Assembly: GCF_000282315.2 (NCBI RefSeq)
Contig: NZ_AKJN02000002.1
Coordinates: forward strand, 62,001-126,000
DNA from: Pseudomonas sp. GM41(2012)
GTDB lineage: Bacteria; Pseudomonadota; Gammaproteobacteria; Pseudomonadales; Pseudomonadaceae
Direction: 5' to 3'
DNA: 64,000 bases
The translations under genes were made by a program, and so were the position numbers. The notes under the pieces are model-generated. The model had not been told where the DNA came from, searched no databases, and was given only the letters and a program-made list of their open reading frames with translations. This document shows, piece after piece, positions 53,162 to 62,833 of this stretch; within the stretch, counting starts at the first letter, position 1; every line of letters begins with the position of its first letter.

Positions 53162-56100
53162 TTACTGGCCTCAACTCGTTATCCTTTGCATCACCGTTTA
53201 ACACTTTCCAGAAATCCTTTCCACTTTTGACGTGCAGGGTCGTGATATCGCCATTATTATTAGTACCGACAAATGCAAACTTTGTATCACCATTCCTCTG
53301 TGAATTTCCCAGCAGTTGCAAATAGGCCACTCTAACTTCTCCTTCATACGGATATTTCACTTTTATGCCTTGATTCACTACATCACGAGAAATTTGTAGG
53401 TATTCCTCTTTGCTCTGAGCGTCGAACTCTTTTTTCCCGTGTTTTTTATAATGAAGGTCAAGCTTTTCATCATTCCTAAAATTTTTAGGACGCGACTTCG
53501 CGTTTGGAGTTTTTACCTCACCGCCATCAACAACCGTCTCACTAACATCATCCGGCGCGCCACACCCAGGCTTATTCGGCGGCGGGCAATTCCCGCTCAA
53601 CCCCAACGGATCAACCCACCCCGTCGGATTCGGCGTGTACTGGTACTGGTTCAGCCCGCCCGCCAACTTGATCGGGTCCGGCGTCAGGTACCGACCAATC
53701 TCCGGATCATAGTACCGATGCCGGTTGTAGTGCAGGCCGCTCTCGGCGTCGAAGTATTGACCCTGAAACCGCAACGGTTGCTCTAGTTGCTCGCCCCCGC
53801 CGAACGCCAAGTGCGTGACCTTGCCGTAGGCGTTGTACTTCGCCGACCAGACGATTTCGCCGCTGTAATCCGTGAGCTCCTGCGGCGTACCCAGGTGATC
53901 GAGCTGGTAGTAGAACGGGCAGGCCTTGCGCGGGCCTTTGCCGTCGAGCATGGCCAGTGGGCGGAAAGTGCCGGGTTCGTAAACGTAGCTGCGGTGGTGA
54001 TCCTGGCTATGTTCCGCAACGAGATGGTCGCCTTGCCAGAAGAACTCGGTGGTTTTGCCGTCGACGGTTTTGCTGATACGGCGGCCGAACGCGTCGTAGC
54101 GGTAGGTCGCCTGGCTGCCGTTGGGCAGGGTGGCGCCGATCAGCCGATGCTGGCAGTCGTAGCGGTACTCGGTGACCAGTTTTTGCCCGGTGCCGCGACG
54201 TTCGCGGATCAGGTTGCCAAAGGCGTCGTAGTCGTAATGGCGGTCGCCTTGCATGAGCAGGCGATTACCCAGCACCTTCGCGGCGCCGGGGTGGTCCTGC
54301 ATCAGCAGGTTGCCCGCCGGGTCGTGGGCGAAGCTTTCCGGTTGTTGATCGCGGGTGTGACGGACGCGGATCAGGCGGTTGAGCGGGTCGTATTGGTAAT
54401 TGCGTTGGCCGTGACGGGTGTCGGCGATGCTGTCGAGATTGCCGTTGGCGCTGTAGGCATAGTCGCGGCGATACAGGGTTTGGTGCTGTTGACTGACAGC
54501 GTGGGCCTTCAATCGGCCCTGATCGTCGTAGGCATATTCGCTGAGCAGCAGCCCTTGCTGGCGTTGCTGTTCGCGGCCGAAGGCGAATTGGTGAGTGGTG
54601 AGCCGCGCGCCGTTGAGGTCGATGGCCGTCAGCGCACCGCCCTTGGCGTGGTGGTAATCGAGTTTGCTGCCGTCCGGCAGGCGCAGATGGTTGAGTTGAC
54701 CGCAGGCGTCATAGCCGTAGCGCAACGTGCCCCAACCCTGATGCTCGGTGATCAGCCGATCCTGCTGGTCATATTCGAACTCCAGCGGATGGTCGTGGCC
54801 ATCGTCGACACTGACCAACCGGCCGAGGCTGTCGTAGCGGTATTCAACCTGGATGCCGTCGGGCAGGGTTTTGACCCGCAGGCGTCCGGCCGAATCCCGC
54901 TTATAAGCCGTTACCAACCGCGAGCCATCCTCGCCGAACTCGGTTTTCTCCAGCAGTTGGCCATTGAGGTCGTAGGTGTACGCCGTGCGTTGGCCGTCGA
55001 ATCCGGTTTCCTGTCGGATCAAGCCGTTGGGCGTGTAGTCCAGGCGATATTTTTCGCCGGATTCGTTTTCGATTTCCGTGAGCAACAACTGCGCGTTGTC
55101 GTAGCGGTACTGCAGCTGGGTGCCGTCGGGATTGAGGCGGCGGCTGACCAGGTGCAGGTCGTCGATGTATTCGTAGCGGGTGACGCGGCCCAGTTCATCG
55201 CGTTCGGCGGTGATCTTGCCGTAGGCGTTGTAGCTAAAGGCGCGGCTGGCGCCGGTAGGAAGCGTGGTCTGGATCAGTCGGCCAACGGCATCCCATTGGT
55301 ACTGGATGACGGCGCCATGTTCATCCTGACGGGTAATCTGCCGCCCCAACGCGTCGTAGGAAAACCGCCGCACACCACCATCTGGCAGCGTTTCCTCAAC
55401 CAACTGTCCCAAGCCATTCCAGACAAACACATGCCGGCTGGTGTCCGGGGAACGGATCGACAGCAGCTGCCCTTTGTCGTCGTAGTGGTAATGGGTGACC
55501 TGGCCGTCGGGATCGGTCGCTTCGGTGATGTCACCCTGGGCGTTGCGCTGATATTTCCACACCGCTTTGCCGCGGTACCGTGCGTGCAGGAAACCGTTGC
55601 GATACTCGTAGGCCGTCGGTTCGTCTTCCGGTGGAATCAGCGCGATCAGCTGTCCGACTTCGTCGTAACGGTATTCGGTGACAGCGCCGAGCGGGTCCTG
55701 CTCGGCAAGCAACCGACCTTGGTCGTCGTAAGCCTTGAGGTGCTCGCCACCGTCCAGTTCGACCTTGCGCACCAGCCGCGCCCGGTCGTCGTGGACGTAA
55801 ACCTCTTCGCTGCCATCGATGTTCTGGACTGTGACACTGCCCTCGTCATCCCAGACGTAACGCGCGTCCATCTGCGCAAACGACGCCCAATGCCGGATGC
55901 ATCGTGCCGCCTTGCCGGACCGTTCCCACTCCCAGAAGAAACTCGCCCCACCGGCCAACTGCCGCTGCAGGATGACGTGCTGATAGTCGTAGTCGTAGCG
56001 CTCGCTTTCGCCGGCGGCATTGGTGGCTTCGATCAGTTGCTCGCGTTCGTCGTAGCTGTAACTGACCAGTGTCTGCTCGGTGCGCCAAGCCTCGTCGAGG

Positions 56101-57821
56101 GTCTGGGCCGGGACAAAAACCTGATAGTCGACGGCGACCAAATGACTGCGGTCATAGCGCAATCGCAAGGCACGGCCGGCGCCGTTGTCGAGGCGTTTGA
56201 TGCGGTCTTGTCGGTCGCGGGTGATGCGCAGGCGGTTGTCGTAAGCGTCGCTGATGGTTGTCAGTCGGCCGTTTTGAAAGTGATAGAAACGCGTGTCGTC
56301 ACCGGCCTGGGCGAGGATCAGTTCTTCGCGTTCATCGCCGAGATAAATCGCCGCCCGCGACAGGCTGTTGTGAATCGCCGGGCGTTCGCTGGTTGGCAAC
56401 GGAAAGGTGGTGCGACGGTTTTCGTGGTCGATCCAGAGGACGTTTTCGCCATCGATTTCCAGTCGATGAGACAGCGAATGGCTCCAGCCGAAGCCGAGGC
56501 CGATATCGATTTCAGCGGCGCTGGTGCGATAGAGCCGGGTGAAGTCGAACGGCAGGATGCCGTCCAGCGCACCGTCGGTGAGGGTCAGCAGTTCTTCGCC
56601 GGTGACCATCGACACCGGGCATTTGTTGGTGGCGGTTTTATCAACGGAATCGGTGCTGTCGCCGTTGGGGTTTTTCGCCTGATCAGGGACGTTGTCGTGG
56701 TGTTCGTTTTGCTTGAGTGTGGTATTGCGCTTGGCATCCCAGCGCAGTTGCATCCGCCCTTTTTTCAGACCCGCCGCAACACCGCGTGCGGCGACTTTTT
56801 TGTAGCGGTCGACGTAGGTAGTGAAGCTGTTGATGATGCTAAAAACCGCTTTGACGAAGCCCTGAACAGCATCAACGATCCGCGTGCCATAGTTCGCAAG
56901 GCGCATACCCAGATAGGCAATGCCCGCACCTGCACCGGCGAAGGTCAGGACAACCCCGATCAGAATGTCGATGAGCAACTGCACGACTACCGTCGACACA
57001 GCCTCGGCGGTTTTACCGGCGATCTCGCCGGGCGGCAGCATGTCCAACCAGAGGCTGGCGGTGCGTAACAGCAGGCACAACGCCGCTTCGTCACTGGCCA
57101 GCAGTTGGGCTTTTTCCATGACATCGGGGGCGGTTTGCGCGAGTTTCTTCAACTCTGCGGCGCTCTCGCCCAACCGCTCACCAAATTTCCCGGGATCCTT
57201 GAGGATGTCCGAAAGCAGACCGATGCCGTCCCACACGCCCTCGATTGCCGCCCAACTTCCCGCGAGCATTCCATTGCCTGCAGCAACCGAAGAAGATTCC
57301 GACCACTTCGGCTTGAATGTCTTCCATTCATCTTGCAGCCAGTTTTCGAGCTCTTTCGTCAGGCCATCGTAGGAAGAGAAAAGATCTTCAACGTGCTGCG
57401 GTGTGACTTCGTTGTGGACGTGAATGCGGTAGAACTTGCCCTCGTCCCCCTTGAACGTCCCTTTGCCATTTTCATCAAGCGTGACAACCGTCGTTTCGCC
57501 GCTCTCAAGCGCAATCACATCGACCTGAATATTCCCCACGGGGATGTCATAAACCGATTCAAACTTGCTCTCTATCTCTAGCTTTCCACCCTTTGGGCAT
57601 TGCACCACGGAGGAGAGAAAATCGTCGTCGCCACTGCTCACCGCTGTGCTGGTGCTGCCGAATCGAATGATCCGTTCCATGCCCATCAACGAAGGCAAAT
57701 CAGCCGCGTGACTGGCCTTGTCCGCCGCCCGACTGAACCAGTGCTTCAACTGTTCGCGATAAAGAGAAAGGGTGCTTGGGAAACCGTCGAGCTCCTGCTC
57801 GATCCGTACAATCTGATCCAT
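53154..57821 (-). CDS. rhs: Rhs-family T6SS effector with polymorphic C-terminal toxin
   Basis: 1555 residues. About 1-390 is an N-terminal region with one to two hydrophobic helices (VVVQLLIDILIGVVLTFAG), then a DUF6531 entry (CPVSMVTGEELLTLTDGALD), then some 950 residues of YD/Rhs repeats forming the toxin-enclosing shell. The core ends with RYLTPDPIKLAGGLNQYQY and the cleavage motif DPLGL near 1405. The last 147 residues are the toxin: LDLHYKKHGKKEFDAQSKEE and KFAFVGTNNNGDITTLHVKS recall BECR-fold RNases, tentative. The tip's DNA is clearly AT-richer than the core. ATG start overlaps the DUF4123 stop by one base; the immunity gene overlaps its 3' end. Confidence 0.93.
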   Translation of the reverse strand: MDQIVRIEQELDGFPSTLSLYREQLKHWFSRAADKASHAADLPSLMGMERIIRFGSTSTAVSSGDDDFLSSVVQCPKGGKLEIESKFESVYDIPVGNIQVDVIALESGETTVVTLDENGKGTFKGDEGKFYRIHVHNEVTPQHVEDLFSSYDGLTKELENWLQDEWKTFKPKWSESSSVAAGNGMLAGSWAAIEGVWDGIGLLSDILKDPGKFGERLGESAAELKKLAQTAPDVMEKAQLLASDEAALCLLLRTASLWLDMLPPGEIAGKTAEAVSTVVVQLLIDILIGVVLTFAGAGAGIAYLGMRLANYGTRIVDAVQGFVKAVFSIINSFTTYVDRYKKVAARGVAAGLKKGRMQLRWDAKRNTTLKQNEHHDNVPDQAKNPNGDSTDSVDKTATNKCPVSMVTGEELLTLTDGALDGILPFDFTRLYRTSAAEIDIGLGFGWSHSLSHRLEIDGENVLWIDHENRRTTFPLPTSERPAIHNSLSRAAIYLGDEREELILAQAGDDTRFYHFQNGRLTTISDAYDNRLRITRDRQDRIKRLDNGAGRALRLRYDRSHLVAVDYQVFVPAQTLDEAWRTEQTLVSYSYDEREQLIEATNAAGESERYDYDYQHVILQRQLAGGASFFWEWERSGKAARCIRHWASFAQMDARYVWDDEGSVTVQNIDGSEEVYVHDDRARLVRKVELDGGEHLKAYDDQGRLLAEQDPLGAVTEYRYDEVGQLIALIPPEDEPTAYEYRNGFLHARYRGKAVWKYQRNAQGDITEATDPDGQVTHYHYDDKGQLLSIRSPDTSRHVFVWNGLGQLVEETLPDGGVRRFSYDALGRQITRQDEHGAVIQYQWDAVGRLIQTTLPTGASRAFSYNAYGKITAERDELGRVTRYEYIDDLHLVSRRLNPDGTQLQYRYDNAQLLLTEIENESGEKYRLDYTPNGLIRQETGFDGQRTAYTYDLNGQLLEKTEFGEDGSRLVTAYKRDSAGRLRVKTLPDGIQVEYRYDSLGRLVSVDDGHDHPLEFEYDQQDRLITEHQGWGTLRYGYDACGQLNHLRLPDGSKLDYHHAKGGALTAIDLNGARLTTHQFAFGREQQRQQGLLLSEYAYDDQGRLKAHAVSQQHQTLYRRDYAYSANGNLDSIADTRHGQRNYQYDPLNRLIRVRHTRDQQPESFAHDPAGNLLMQDHPGAAKVLGNRLLMQGDRHYDYDAFGNLIRERRGTGQKLVTEYRYDCQHRLIGATLPNGSQATYRYDAFGRRISKTVDGKTTEFFWQGDHLVAEHSQDHHRSYVYEPGTFRPLAMLDGKGPRKACPFYYQLDHLGTPQELTDYSGEIVWSAKYNAYGKVTHLAFGGGEQLEQPLRFQGQYFDAESGLHYNRHRYYDPEIGRYLTPDPIKLAGGLNQYQYTPNPTGWVDPLGLSGNCPPPNKPGCGAPDDVSETVVDGGEVKTPNAKSRPKNFRNDEKLDLHYKKHGKKEFDAQSKEEYLQISRDVVNQGIKVKYPYEGEVRVAYLQLLGNSQRNGDTKFAFVGTNNNGDITTLHVKSGKDFWKVLNGDAKDNELRPVND

Positions 57822-58558
57822 CAGTTCAGCTCCGCCATCAGGTAGTCCACCAAAGCTGTTTTGGGTGCTTGAGGCAGGTCCGGTGTTTCAAGAAAGATCG
57901 AGACTTTGTGCCGCAAGACGCTTATCGAAAATGCCTCATAAAGATCAGGGCGGTCCTCGCTCAACCACTTCACCAAGTTGTTGATGCGGGTTGTTGCGGA
58001 CTCTTCGGCGAGGTGTTTGAGCAGCGATTCGGAAACTTCCCACCATGGAAAAACACGAGAAGTTTTCAGCGAGTTACCGCCGATTTCGAGCGATTGACCA
58101 TTGATCAAACAGCGTCCGATCACCGGCATCAGCTGCGTAGCGTTGACCTCGGCTGACCGAAGAATCGACAGCAAGTAACGCCCGTCCCAGAAGCGGAAAA
58201 ACACAGCATTACCGTTGGGCAAAAGGACTTGAGTGAGGCTACGAAGATGCTCGACCAACACCTCCTGAGGGGCAGAAGAAACCGCCAGCCAACCCCAATC
58301 ACGAGACTCGGTGTTGGAGATCCACTCCAGAAACTCACTACCCGCAGCGACGATTCCGACATAAGGCATTACCGGTTCCCACTCGGCGTAAGCGGTGTCG
58401 CCCCAGATTGGACTGGGTGCTTGAGCGGAGATCGAACGCTGCCAGGCTTTATGCGGTTCAACGGCGCTCGCGCTGCTGAAAACCGCGAACAACTGCTCGG
58501 AAGGTTTGAGCGGTTGGCGATCCAGCCAGTCGAGAGGTGACAAGTGATCAGGCTGCAC
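57821..58558 (-). CDS. DUF4123 T6SS effector adaptor (Tap/TEC-type)
   Basis: About 245 residues. The DUF4123 body begins DWLDRQPLKPSEQLFAVFSS and includes LEWISNTESRDWGWLAVSSA and VFFRFWDGRYLLSIL, the typical RFxDPR-like patch. Such proteins load a specific effector onto VgrG. I chose the GTG at 58558, since AAGGAGG lies 6-7 bases before it inside the end of vgrG; the frame continues to 58606. It overlaps vgrG by 11 bases and rhs by one base, giving the standard vgrG-adaptor-effector order. Confidence 0.88.
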   Translation of the reverse strand: MQPDHLSPLDWLDRQPLKPSEQLFAVFSSASAVEPHKAWQRSISAQAPSPIWGDTAYAEWEPVMPYVGIVAAGSEFLEWISNTESRDWGWLAVSSAPQEVLVEHLRSLTQVLLPNGNAVFFRFWDGRYLLSILRSAEVNATQLMPVIGRCLINGQSLEIGGNSLKTSRVFPWWEVSESLLKHLAEESATTRINNLVKWLSEDRPDLYEAFSISVLRHKVSIFLETPDLPQAPKTALVDYLMAELN

Positions 58559-60566
58559 AGACACCCTCCTTGCAGCGCTCGCACTCTTCGCAAAACGGCG
58601 CATCACCTTTCAGGCTCATGATCTGCGCCGCGCTGAGAATCGCCGCTGGTGCGGCGACGAGTTTCAACGGCGTATCCGGCAAGGCCGGCGAAGCAGCCAT
58701 GGCCGGCATCAACGCGCCCCCCACCTGAATCGGCACGCTGCTGAAAATTCCGCCGGGGCCAATATTGATCCACTGCCCGCCCGCCTGAATCGTCGCGCTG
58801 GCCCCGCCGTCGATGACCACTTGCTGACCGGCGCTGACATGGAATTGCTGACTGGCATTCAGCGCCTGGCTGGTCACGCGAATGTGTCGGTCACCGACCA
58901 CCACCAGGTGATCATCCAGCTTCACTTCGGTCTGGCGCTGGCCATGGGTGATGCGCTGCTCGTCGGCCTTCAGCTCATGGCGAGCGGTGCCGGTGACGAC
59001 GATGCTGCGGGCGTTATCGACCTGCACCTGTTGATCATTCAGTACGTGCTGAGTCCAGTTTCGCTGGGCACGCAGGTAGATTTCCTCGGCGCCTTTGCGA
59101 TCCTCGATGCGCAATTCGTTGTAACCGCCGCCACCGGGACTGCTCTGGCTGCGGAAAATGCTGCGGGTTTTGTCGGCGGGCAGATCGAGCGGCACTGGGG
59201 TTGCGGCGTTTGGCAGGCAGCCCATCACCAGCGGTTTGTCGGCATCGGCGTCGACGAATCCCACCAGCACTTCCATGCCGACTCGTGGGATCATCACGCT
59301 GCCATAACGGTCATGGGCCCAGCCGGTGGCGACGCGCAGCCAGCAACTGGAGTGTTCATCGAGCTGACCGTCACGGTCCCAGGCAAGCTGAACCTTGACC
59401 TGGCCGAACTCGTCGCAATGGATTTCACTGTCGGTCGGGCCGGTGACCACGGCAGGTTGATAGCCGAGCATGCGGGGTTTTTCCGGCCCGAGTGGAGGGC
59501 GAAACGAAACGTCCCACGGTGTTGCCAGAAAGGTATTGCGATAGCCCTGGAAATCATCCGGGCCGTCACTGGTAGCCGACTCTTCCAGCACTTGCGGCTG
59601 GCGGCCATGGTGTTCGATTTCGGTGATCAACCACAGGTCATTCCATGCCTGACGCGGATGCTCGGCCAGGTGTAGGAAATGCCCGCTGACCAATGCCGAT
59701 TCGTCGCCACGACCTTCGGCCTGACGGAAGTCGGCGTTGTGGCGTTCGAGGGCTCGTTGGGCCAGATGCTTGCCGTGTTCGCGGTCGGTGAATTGGCCCG
59801 GGAAGTGGTAATCCTCAAGCACCGGTCGCAGCTCACTGTCGAGGCGGTTTTCAAGTTGCAGGCGAGGTTTTTTGAAGTCGTAGTCGCGACGGGTTACCGC
59901 TGTCGTCCGGGTTTCCAGCCGCACGTTGAAACGTTTGATGGCCGGCGCATCCGCCGCCATTCCGCTGCCCGGCAGGTACAGCGTCGGCTCAGACAGACGA
60001 GGGAAAACCGTCTGGTCATCACCAAACACCAACAGGTGCCCGTCGAGGCTGTGCTGAAAGTGGTAGTGAATGCCGAGCTCGGCACACAGCCGCTGGATGA
60101 ACGCCAGATCGCTTTCGGCGTATTGCACGCAGTACTCACGCGCGGGGTAATCGCTGCCGAGCCGGAACTCGAAGGCATCGCGCTGGATGCCGTGGTCCTT
60201 GAGAATTTGCGCGACGATCGCCGGCACGCTTTTGTGCTGGAAAATTCGCTGGTTGATGCGCTGACCGAGGTAGGCCAGTCGCGGCACGAGGCTGATTTGG
60301 TAGCCCGTCAGGCGTTGTCCGGAATCGCTTTGGCCAACGCGAAAAATCTGACCATGAATGCCGGAACCCTGCGCATCAAAACTCAGAAATGCCTGACGAT
60401 GCAGGAGGCTTTCAAGTTCGATGTCCGGTCGTTCGCTGACCAGTTCCAGGTCAAAACGGTAGGGCTGGCTGATGGCTTCCGTGCCCGTGAACTCAAGCAC
60501 CTTGAGCTCATTCTGGACACCGTCGATCGTCAACGTGAAACGCGGTTGATTGGCAGGAGCGAACAT
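58548..60566 (-). CDS. vgrG: VgrG type VI secretion spike protein
   Basis: 672 residues. The N-terminal gp27-like part begins FTLTIDGVQNELKVLEFTGT; VGQSDSGQRLTGYQISLVPR and YCVQYAESDLAFIQRLCAEL are VgrG signatures. The gp5 OB fold follows with EIHCDEFGQVKVQLAWDRDG and RVGMEVLVGFVDADADKPLV, then the beta-helix tail. It forms the trimeric spike that carries the Rhs effector out. The C-terminus ends in four Cys (CEECERCKEGVC), a possible metal site. No toxin extension. No T6SS structural genes are nearby, so it is an orphan vgrG island using an apparatus encoded elsewhere. Confidence 0.95.
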   Translation of the reverse strand: MFAPANQPRFTLTIDGVQNELKVLEFTGTEAISQPYRFDLELVSERPDIELESLLHRQAFLSFDAQGSGIHGQIFRVGQSDSGQRLTGYQISLVPRLAYLGQRINQRIFQHKSVPAIVAQILKDHGIQRDAFEFRLGSDYPAREYCVQYAESDLAFIQRLCAELGIHYHFQHSLDGHLLVFGDDQTVFPRLSEPTLYLPGSGMAADAPAIKRFNVRLETRTTAVTRRDYDFKKPRLQLENRLDSELRPVLEDYHFPGQFTDREHGKHLAQRALERHNADFRQAEGRGDESALVSGHFLHLAEHPRQAWNDLWLITEIEHHGRQPQVLEESATSDGPDDFQGYRNTFLATPWDVSFRPPLGPEKPRMLGYQPAVVTGPTDSEIHCDEFGQVKVQLAWDRDGQLDEHSSCWLRVATGWAHDRYGSVMIPRVGMEVLVGFVDADADKPLVMGCLPNAATPVPLDLPADKTRSIFRSQSSPGGGGYNELRIEDRKGAEEIYLRAQRNWTQHVLNDQQVQVDNARSIVVTGTARHELKADEQRITHGQRQTEVKLDDHLVVVGDRHIRVTSQALNASQQFHVSAGQQVVIDGGASATIQAGGQWINIGPGGIFSSVPIQVGGALMPAMAASPALPDTPLKLVAAPAAILSAAQIMSLKGDAPFCEECERCKEGVCAA

Positions 60567-60739
60567 CCGATGTGTCTCTGCAGAATGAAGGCGGGCGATT
60601 CTGCATGAGCGACAAGGGGTGTTGATGGGGGGGCAGGAAAATCAGATTTGCCCTACTTTTTTAGAGATTTGTCCTTCAAAAAACAGGATAGAAAACTACA
60701 GACATTAGTGTCAGAAATGTTGTGCTGGAGCGAAGGCCG

Positions 60740-60831
60740 TCATCGCGGGCAAGCCTTGCTCCTACAGGTTCGTGTCGTTCACACCTATAGGGGCCACCTC
60801 AGAACTGTAGGAGCAAGGCTTGCCCGCGATG
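60740..60831. repeat. REP doublet, ATCGCGGGCAAGCCTTGCTCCTACAG family
   Basis: TCATCGCGGGCAAGCCTTGC followed by TCCTACAG, and the inverted copy ending GCCCGCGATGG. It lies upstream of vgrG, between it and the putP terminator; related to the element at 495. Confidence 0.88.
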
Positions 60832-60871
60832 GCGGCCGCGACGGCAATAAACCTCCTCCCCGCAAACAAAA

Positions 60872-60903
60872 AACGGCCCGCATCCAGTAGGAAGCGGGCC
60901 GTT
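60872..60903 (-). terminator. Rho-independent terminator of putP
   Basis: AACGGCCCGC and GCGGGCCGTT form a perfect 10-pair stem with a 12-base loop; read leftward it ends in TTTTTTGTTTG. Located 40 bases after the putP stop. Confidence 0.9.
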
Positions 60904-60942
60904 TTGTTGTAGCCGAAAGGTCAGAGCATCAGCTCATCCCGA

Positions 60943-62427
60943 TCACTTGTTCAGGCGGAAATCTGCCTCGGCAGCGGCGAAGCGCTGAAGCATGCCGTGA
61001 GTTGGCGCGCCCAGTTTGCTGACGATGTAGATCGCCAGGCTGGCGAAGATGAAGCCCGGGATGATTTCGTACAGGCCCAGCAGTTCGAAGTGTTTCCACA
61101 CGATCACGGTGATCGCGCCGACCAGGATGCCGGCCAGTGCGCCGTTGCGGGTCATGTCTTTCCAGATCACGGAGATCAGGACAACCGGACCGAAAGCAGC
61201 ACCGAAACCAGCCCAGGCGTAGCTGACCAGACCCAGTACACGGTTTTCCGGGTTAGCCGCCAGAGCGATAGCGATCAAGGCAACCAGCAGCACCATGGCG
61301 CGACCGACCCAGACCAACTCGACCTGGGAAGCGGTTTTACGCAGGAAGGTTTTGTAGAAGTCTTCGGTCAGGGCGCTCGAGCACACCAGCAGTTGGCAGC
61401 TCAGGGTGCTCATCACAGCAGCCAGAATGGCCGACAGCAGTACACCGGCAACCCATGGGTTGAACAGGATCTTGGCCAGTTCGATGAACACACGTTCGTG
61501 GTTCTCGCTCACTGGCATGGCCACGGCAGGGTTTGCCGAGAAGTAGGCAATACCGAAGAAACCGACAGCCACGGTGCCACCCAGGCACAGGATCATCCAG
61601 GTCATGGAGATACGGCGAGCGTTAGCGATCGACTTGACCGAATCCGCCGCCATGAAACGCGCCAGGATGTGCGGCTGACCGAAGTAGCCCAGGCCCCAGC
61701 CCATCAACGAGATGATGCCGATGAAGGTGGTGTTTTTCAGCATGTCGAAGTTGCTTGGGTCTTGCGCTTCGATGGCCAGGAACGTGGTGTCGATGCCGCC
61801 GGTGGCCAGCAGCACGATGATCGGCGTCAGCAACAGGGCGAAGATCATCAGGGTGGCTTGTACGGTGTCAGTCCAGCTCACTGCCAGAAAACCGCCGACG
61901 AAGGTGTAGGCAATCGTCGCCGCAGCACCGGCCCACAGCGCCGTCTCGTAGGACATGCCGAAGGTGCTTTCAAACAGACGGGCGCCAGCCACGATGCCGG
62001 AAGCGCAGTAGATGGTGAAGAACACCAGGATCACGACCGCGGAGATGATCCGCAGCAGGCCGCTTTTGTCTTCGAAACGGCTGGAGAAGTAATCCGGCAG
62101 GGTCAGCGCATCACCGTTGTGCTCGGTCTGCACGCGCAGACGGCCGGCGACGAACAGCCAGTTCAGGTAAGCACCGATGATCAGACCGATGGCGATCCAG
62201 CTTTCGGACAGACCGGACATGTAGATAGCGCCCGGCAGGCCCATCAACAACCAGCCGCTCATGTCGGAGGCGCCGGCGGACAATGCAGTCACGACGCTGC
62301 CCAGGCTGCGACCGCCCAGAATGTAGTCAGAAAGGTTGTTGGTGGAGCGATAGGCCATGAAGCCGATCAGCACCATTGCTGCGATGTAGATCACGAACGT
62401 GATCAGTGTTGGATTGCTTACGCTCAT
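60943..62427 (-). CDS. putP: Sodium/proline symporter PutP
   Basis: 494 residues, SSS family with about thirteen transmembrane segments. LITFVIYIAAMVLIGFMAYR is the first helix; ALSAGASDMSGWLLMGLPGA holds the sodium-site residues (Ser and Asp), and AVVMSTLSCQLLVCSSALTED with WVGRAMVLLVALIAIALAAN are family signatures. It imports proline with Na+ as carbon and nitrogen source. The ATG at 62427 is chosen by homology over a frame reaching 62490. It is divergent from putA; the 464-base region between carries GTTGCA hexamers, so PutA probably represses both. A terminator follows at 60872. Confidence 0.96.
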   Translation of the reverse strand: MSVSNPTLITFVIYIAAMVLIGFMAYRSTNNLSDYILGGRSLGSVVTALSAGASDMSGWLLMGLPGAIYMSGLSESWIAIGLIIGAYLNWLFVAGRLRVQTEHNGDALTLPDYFSSRFEDKSGLLRIISAVVILVFFTIYCASGIVAGARLFESTFGMSYETALWAGAAATIAYTFVGGFLAVSWTDTVQATLMIFALLLTPIIVLLATGGIDTTFLAIEAQDPSNFDMLKNTTFIGIISLMGWGLGYFGQPHILARFMAADSVKSIANARRISMTWMILCLGGTVAVGFFGIAYFSANPAVAMPVSENHERVFIELAKILFNPWVAGVLLSAILAAVMSTLSCQLLVCSSALTEDFYKTFLRKTASQVELVWVGRAMVLLVALIAIALAANPENRVLGLVSYAWAGFGAAFGPVVLISVIWKDMTRNGALAGILVGAITVIVWKHFELLGLYEIIPGFIFASLAIYIVSKLGAPTHGMLQRFAAAEADFRLNK

Positions 62428-62479
62428 TAAGTGATGCCCTGGCTTTGTTTTTATGTAGCGGCAGAGTGTGAAACCGCCG

Positions 62480-62497
62480 ACAAACGACAACGTTTGT
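62480..62497. promoter_or_regulatory. Inverted repeat in the putP leader
   Basis: ACAAACG-acaa-CGTTTGT, a perfect 7-base dyad 53 bases before putP. It may be an operator or an mRNA hairpin; function unknown. Confidence 0.4.
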
Positions 62498-62580
62498 TCA
62501 GACGACTTCGGGGCCCGCGCATTTATGACTGATGTTTCCCCAGGAAAGCCATCAGCCGGTGCACCTGTCTTTTTTGACCG

Positions 62581-62833
62581 GTTGCACCTTGGGCGCGAAT
62601 GCTATTCAACAAAGCAAATAAGGTGCAACCAGTTTCGCGAGAATAAGTTGCACCTAGTCGGATTTACCTGAAAAAGCCCTGTTTTTGCTCCCTTTTAGCG
62701 CAGTCTTGGCGGTTTACTAGAAGCAAAAGCACCAAGCAGGAGCGGTACGCTCGTACCGGAATTTATTTCCTGACGAGCTGCGTATTATTCCGACAAAAAA
62801 AGGGTTGCACCCGGTTGCACCTCGACGGTTGCA
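62581..62833. promoter_or_regulatory. putA: GTTGCA hexamer array in the putA-putP control region (candidate PutA operators)
   Basis: GTTGCA occurs at 62581, 62647, 62804, 62814 and 62828 on the plus strand, and once reversed at 62624. Several are embedded in GGTTGCACC. This is the core that E. coli PutA is known to bind. Three copies sit within 30 bases, downstream of a TATTAT element at 62783, placed to block putA transcription. PutA of this window carries the DNA-binding domain needed. Confidence 0.65.
62743..62758. promoter_or_regulatory. Perfect dyad in the putA-putP control region
   Basis: CGGTACG-ct-CGTACCG, a 16-base dyad between the two groups of GTTGCA sites. Possible binding site of a second regulator or a hairpin. 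Confidence 0.4.

Noticed and set aside
53787..57068. 1093-codon open frame antisense to rhs
   Set aside because: It is a shadow of repetitive YD-repeat coding DNA; the minus strand frame is unmistakably Rhs.
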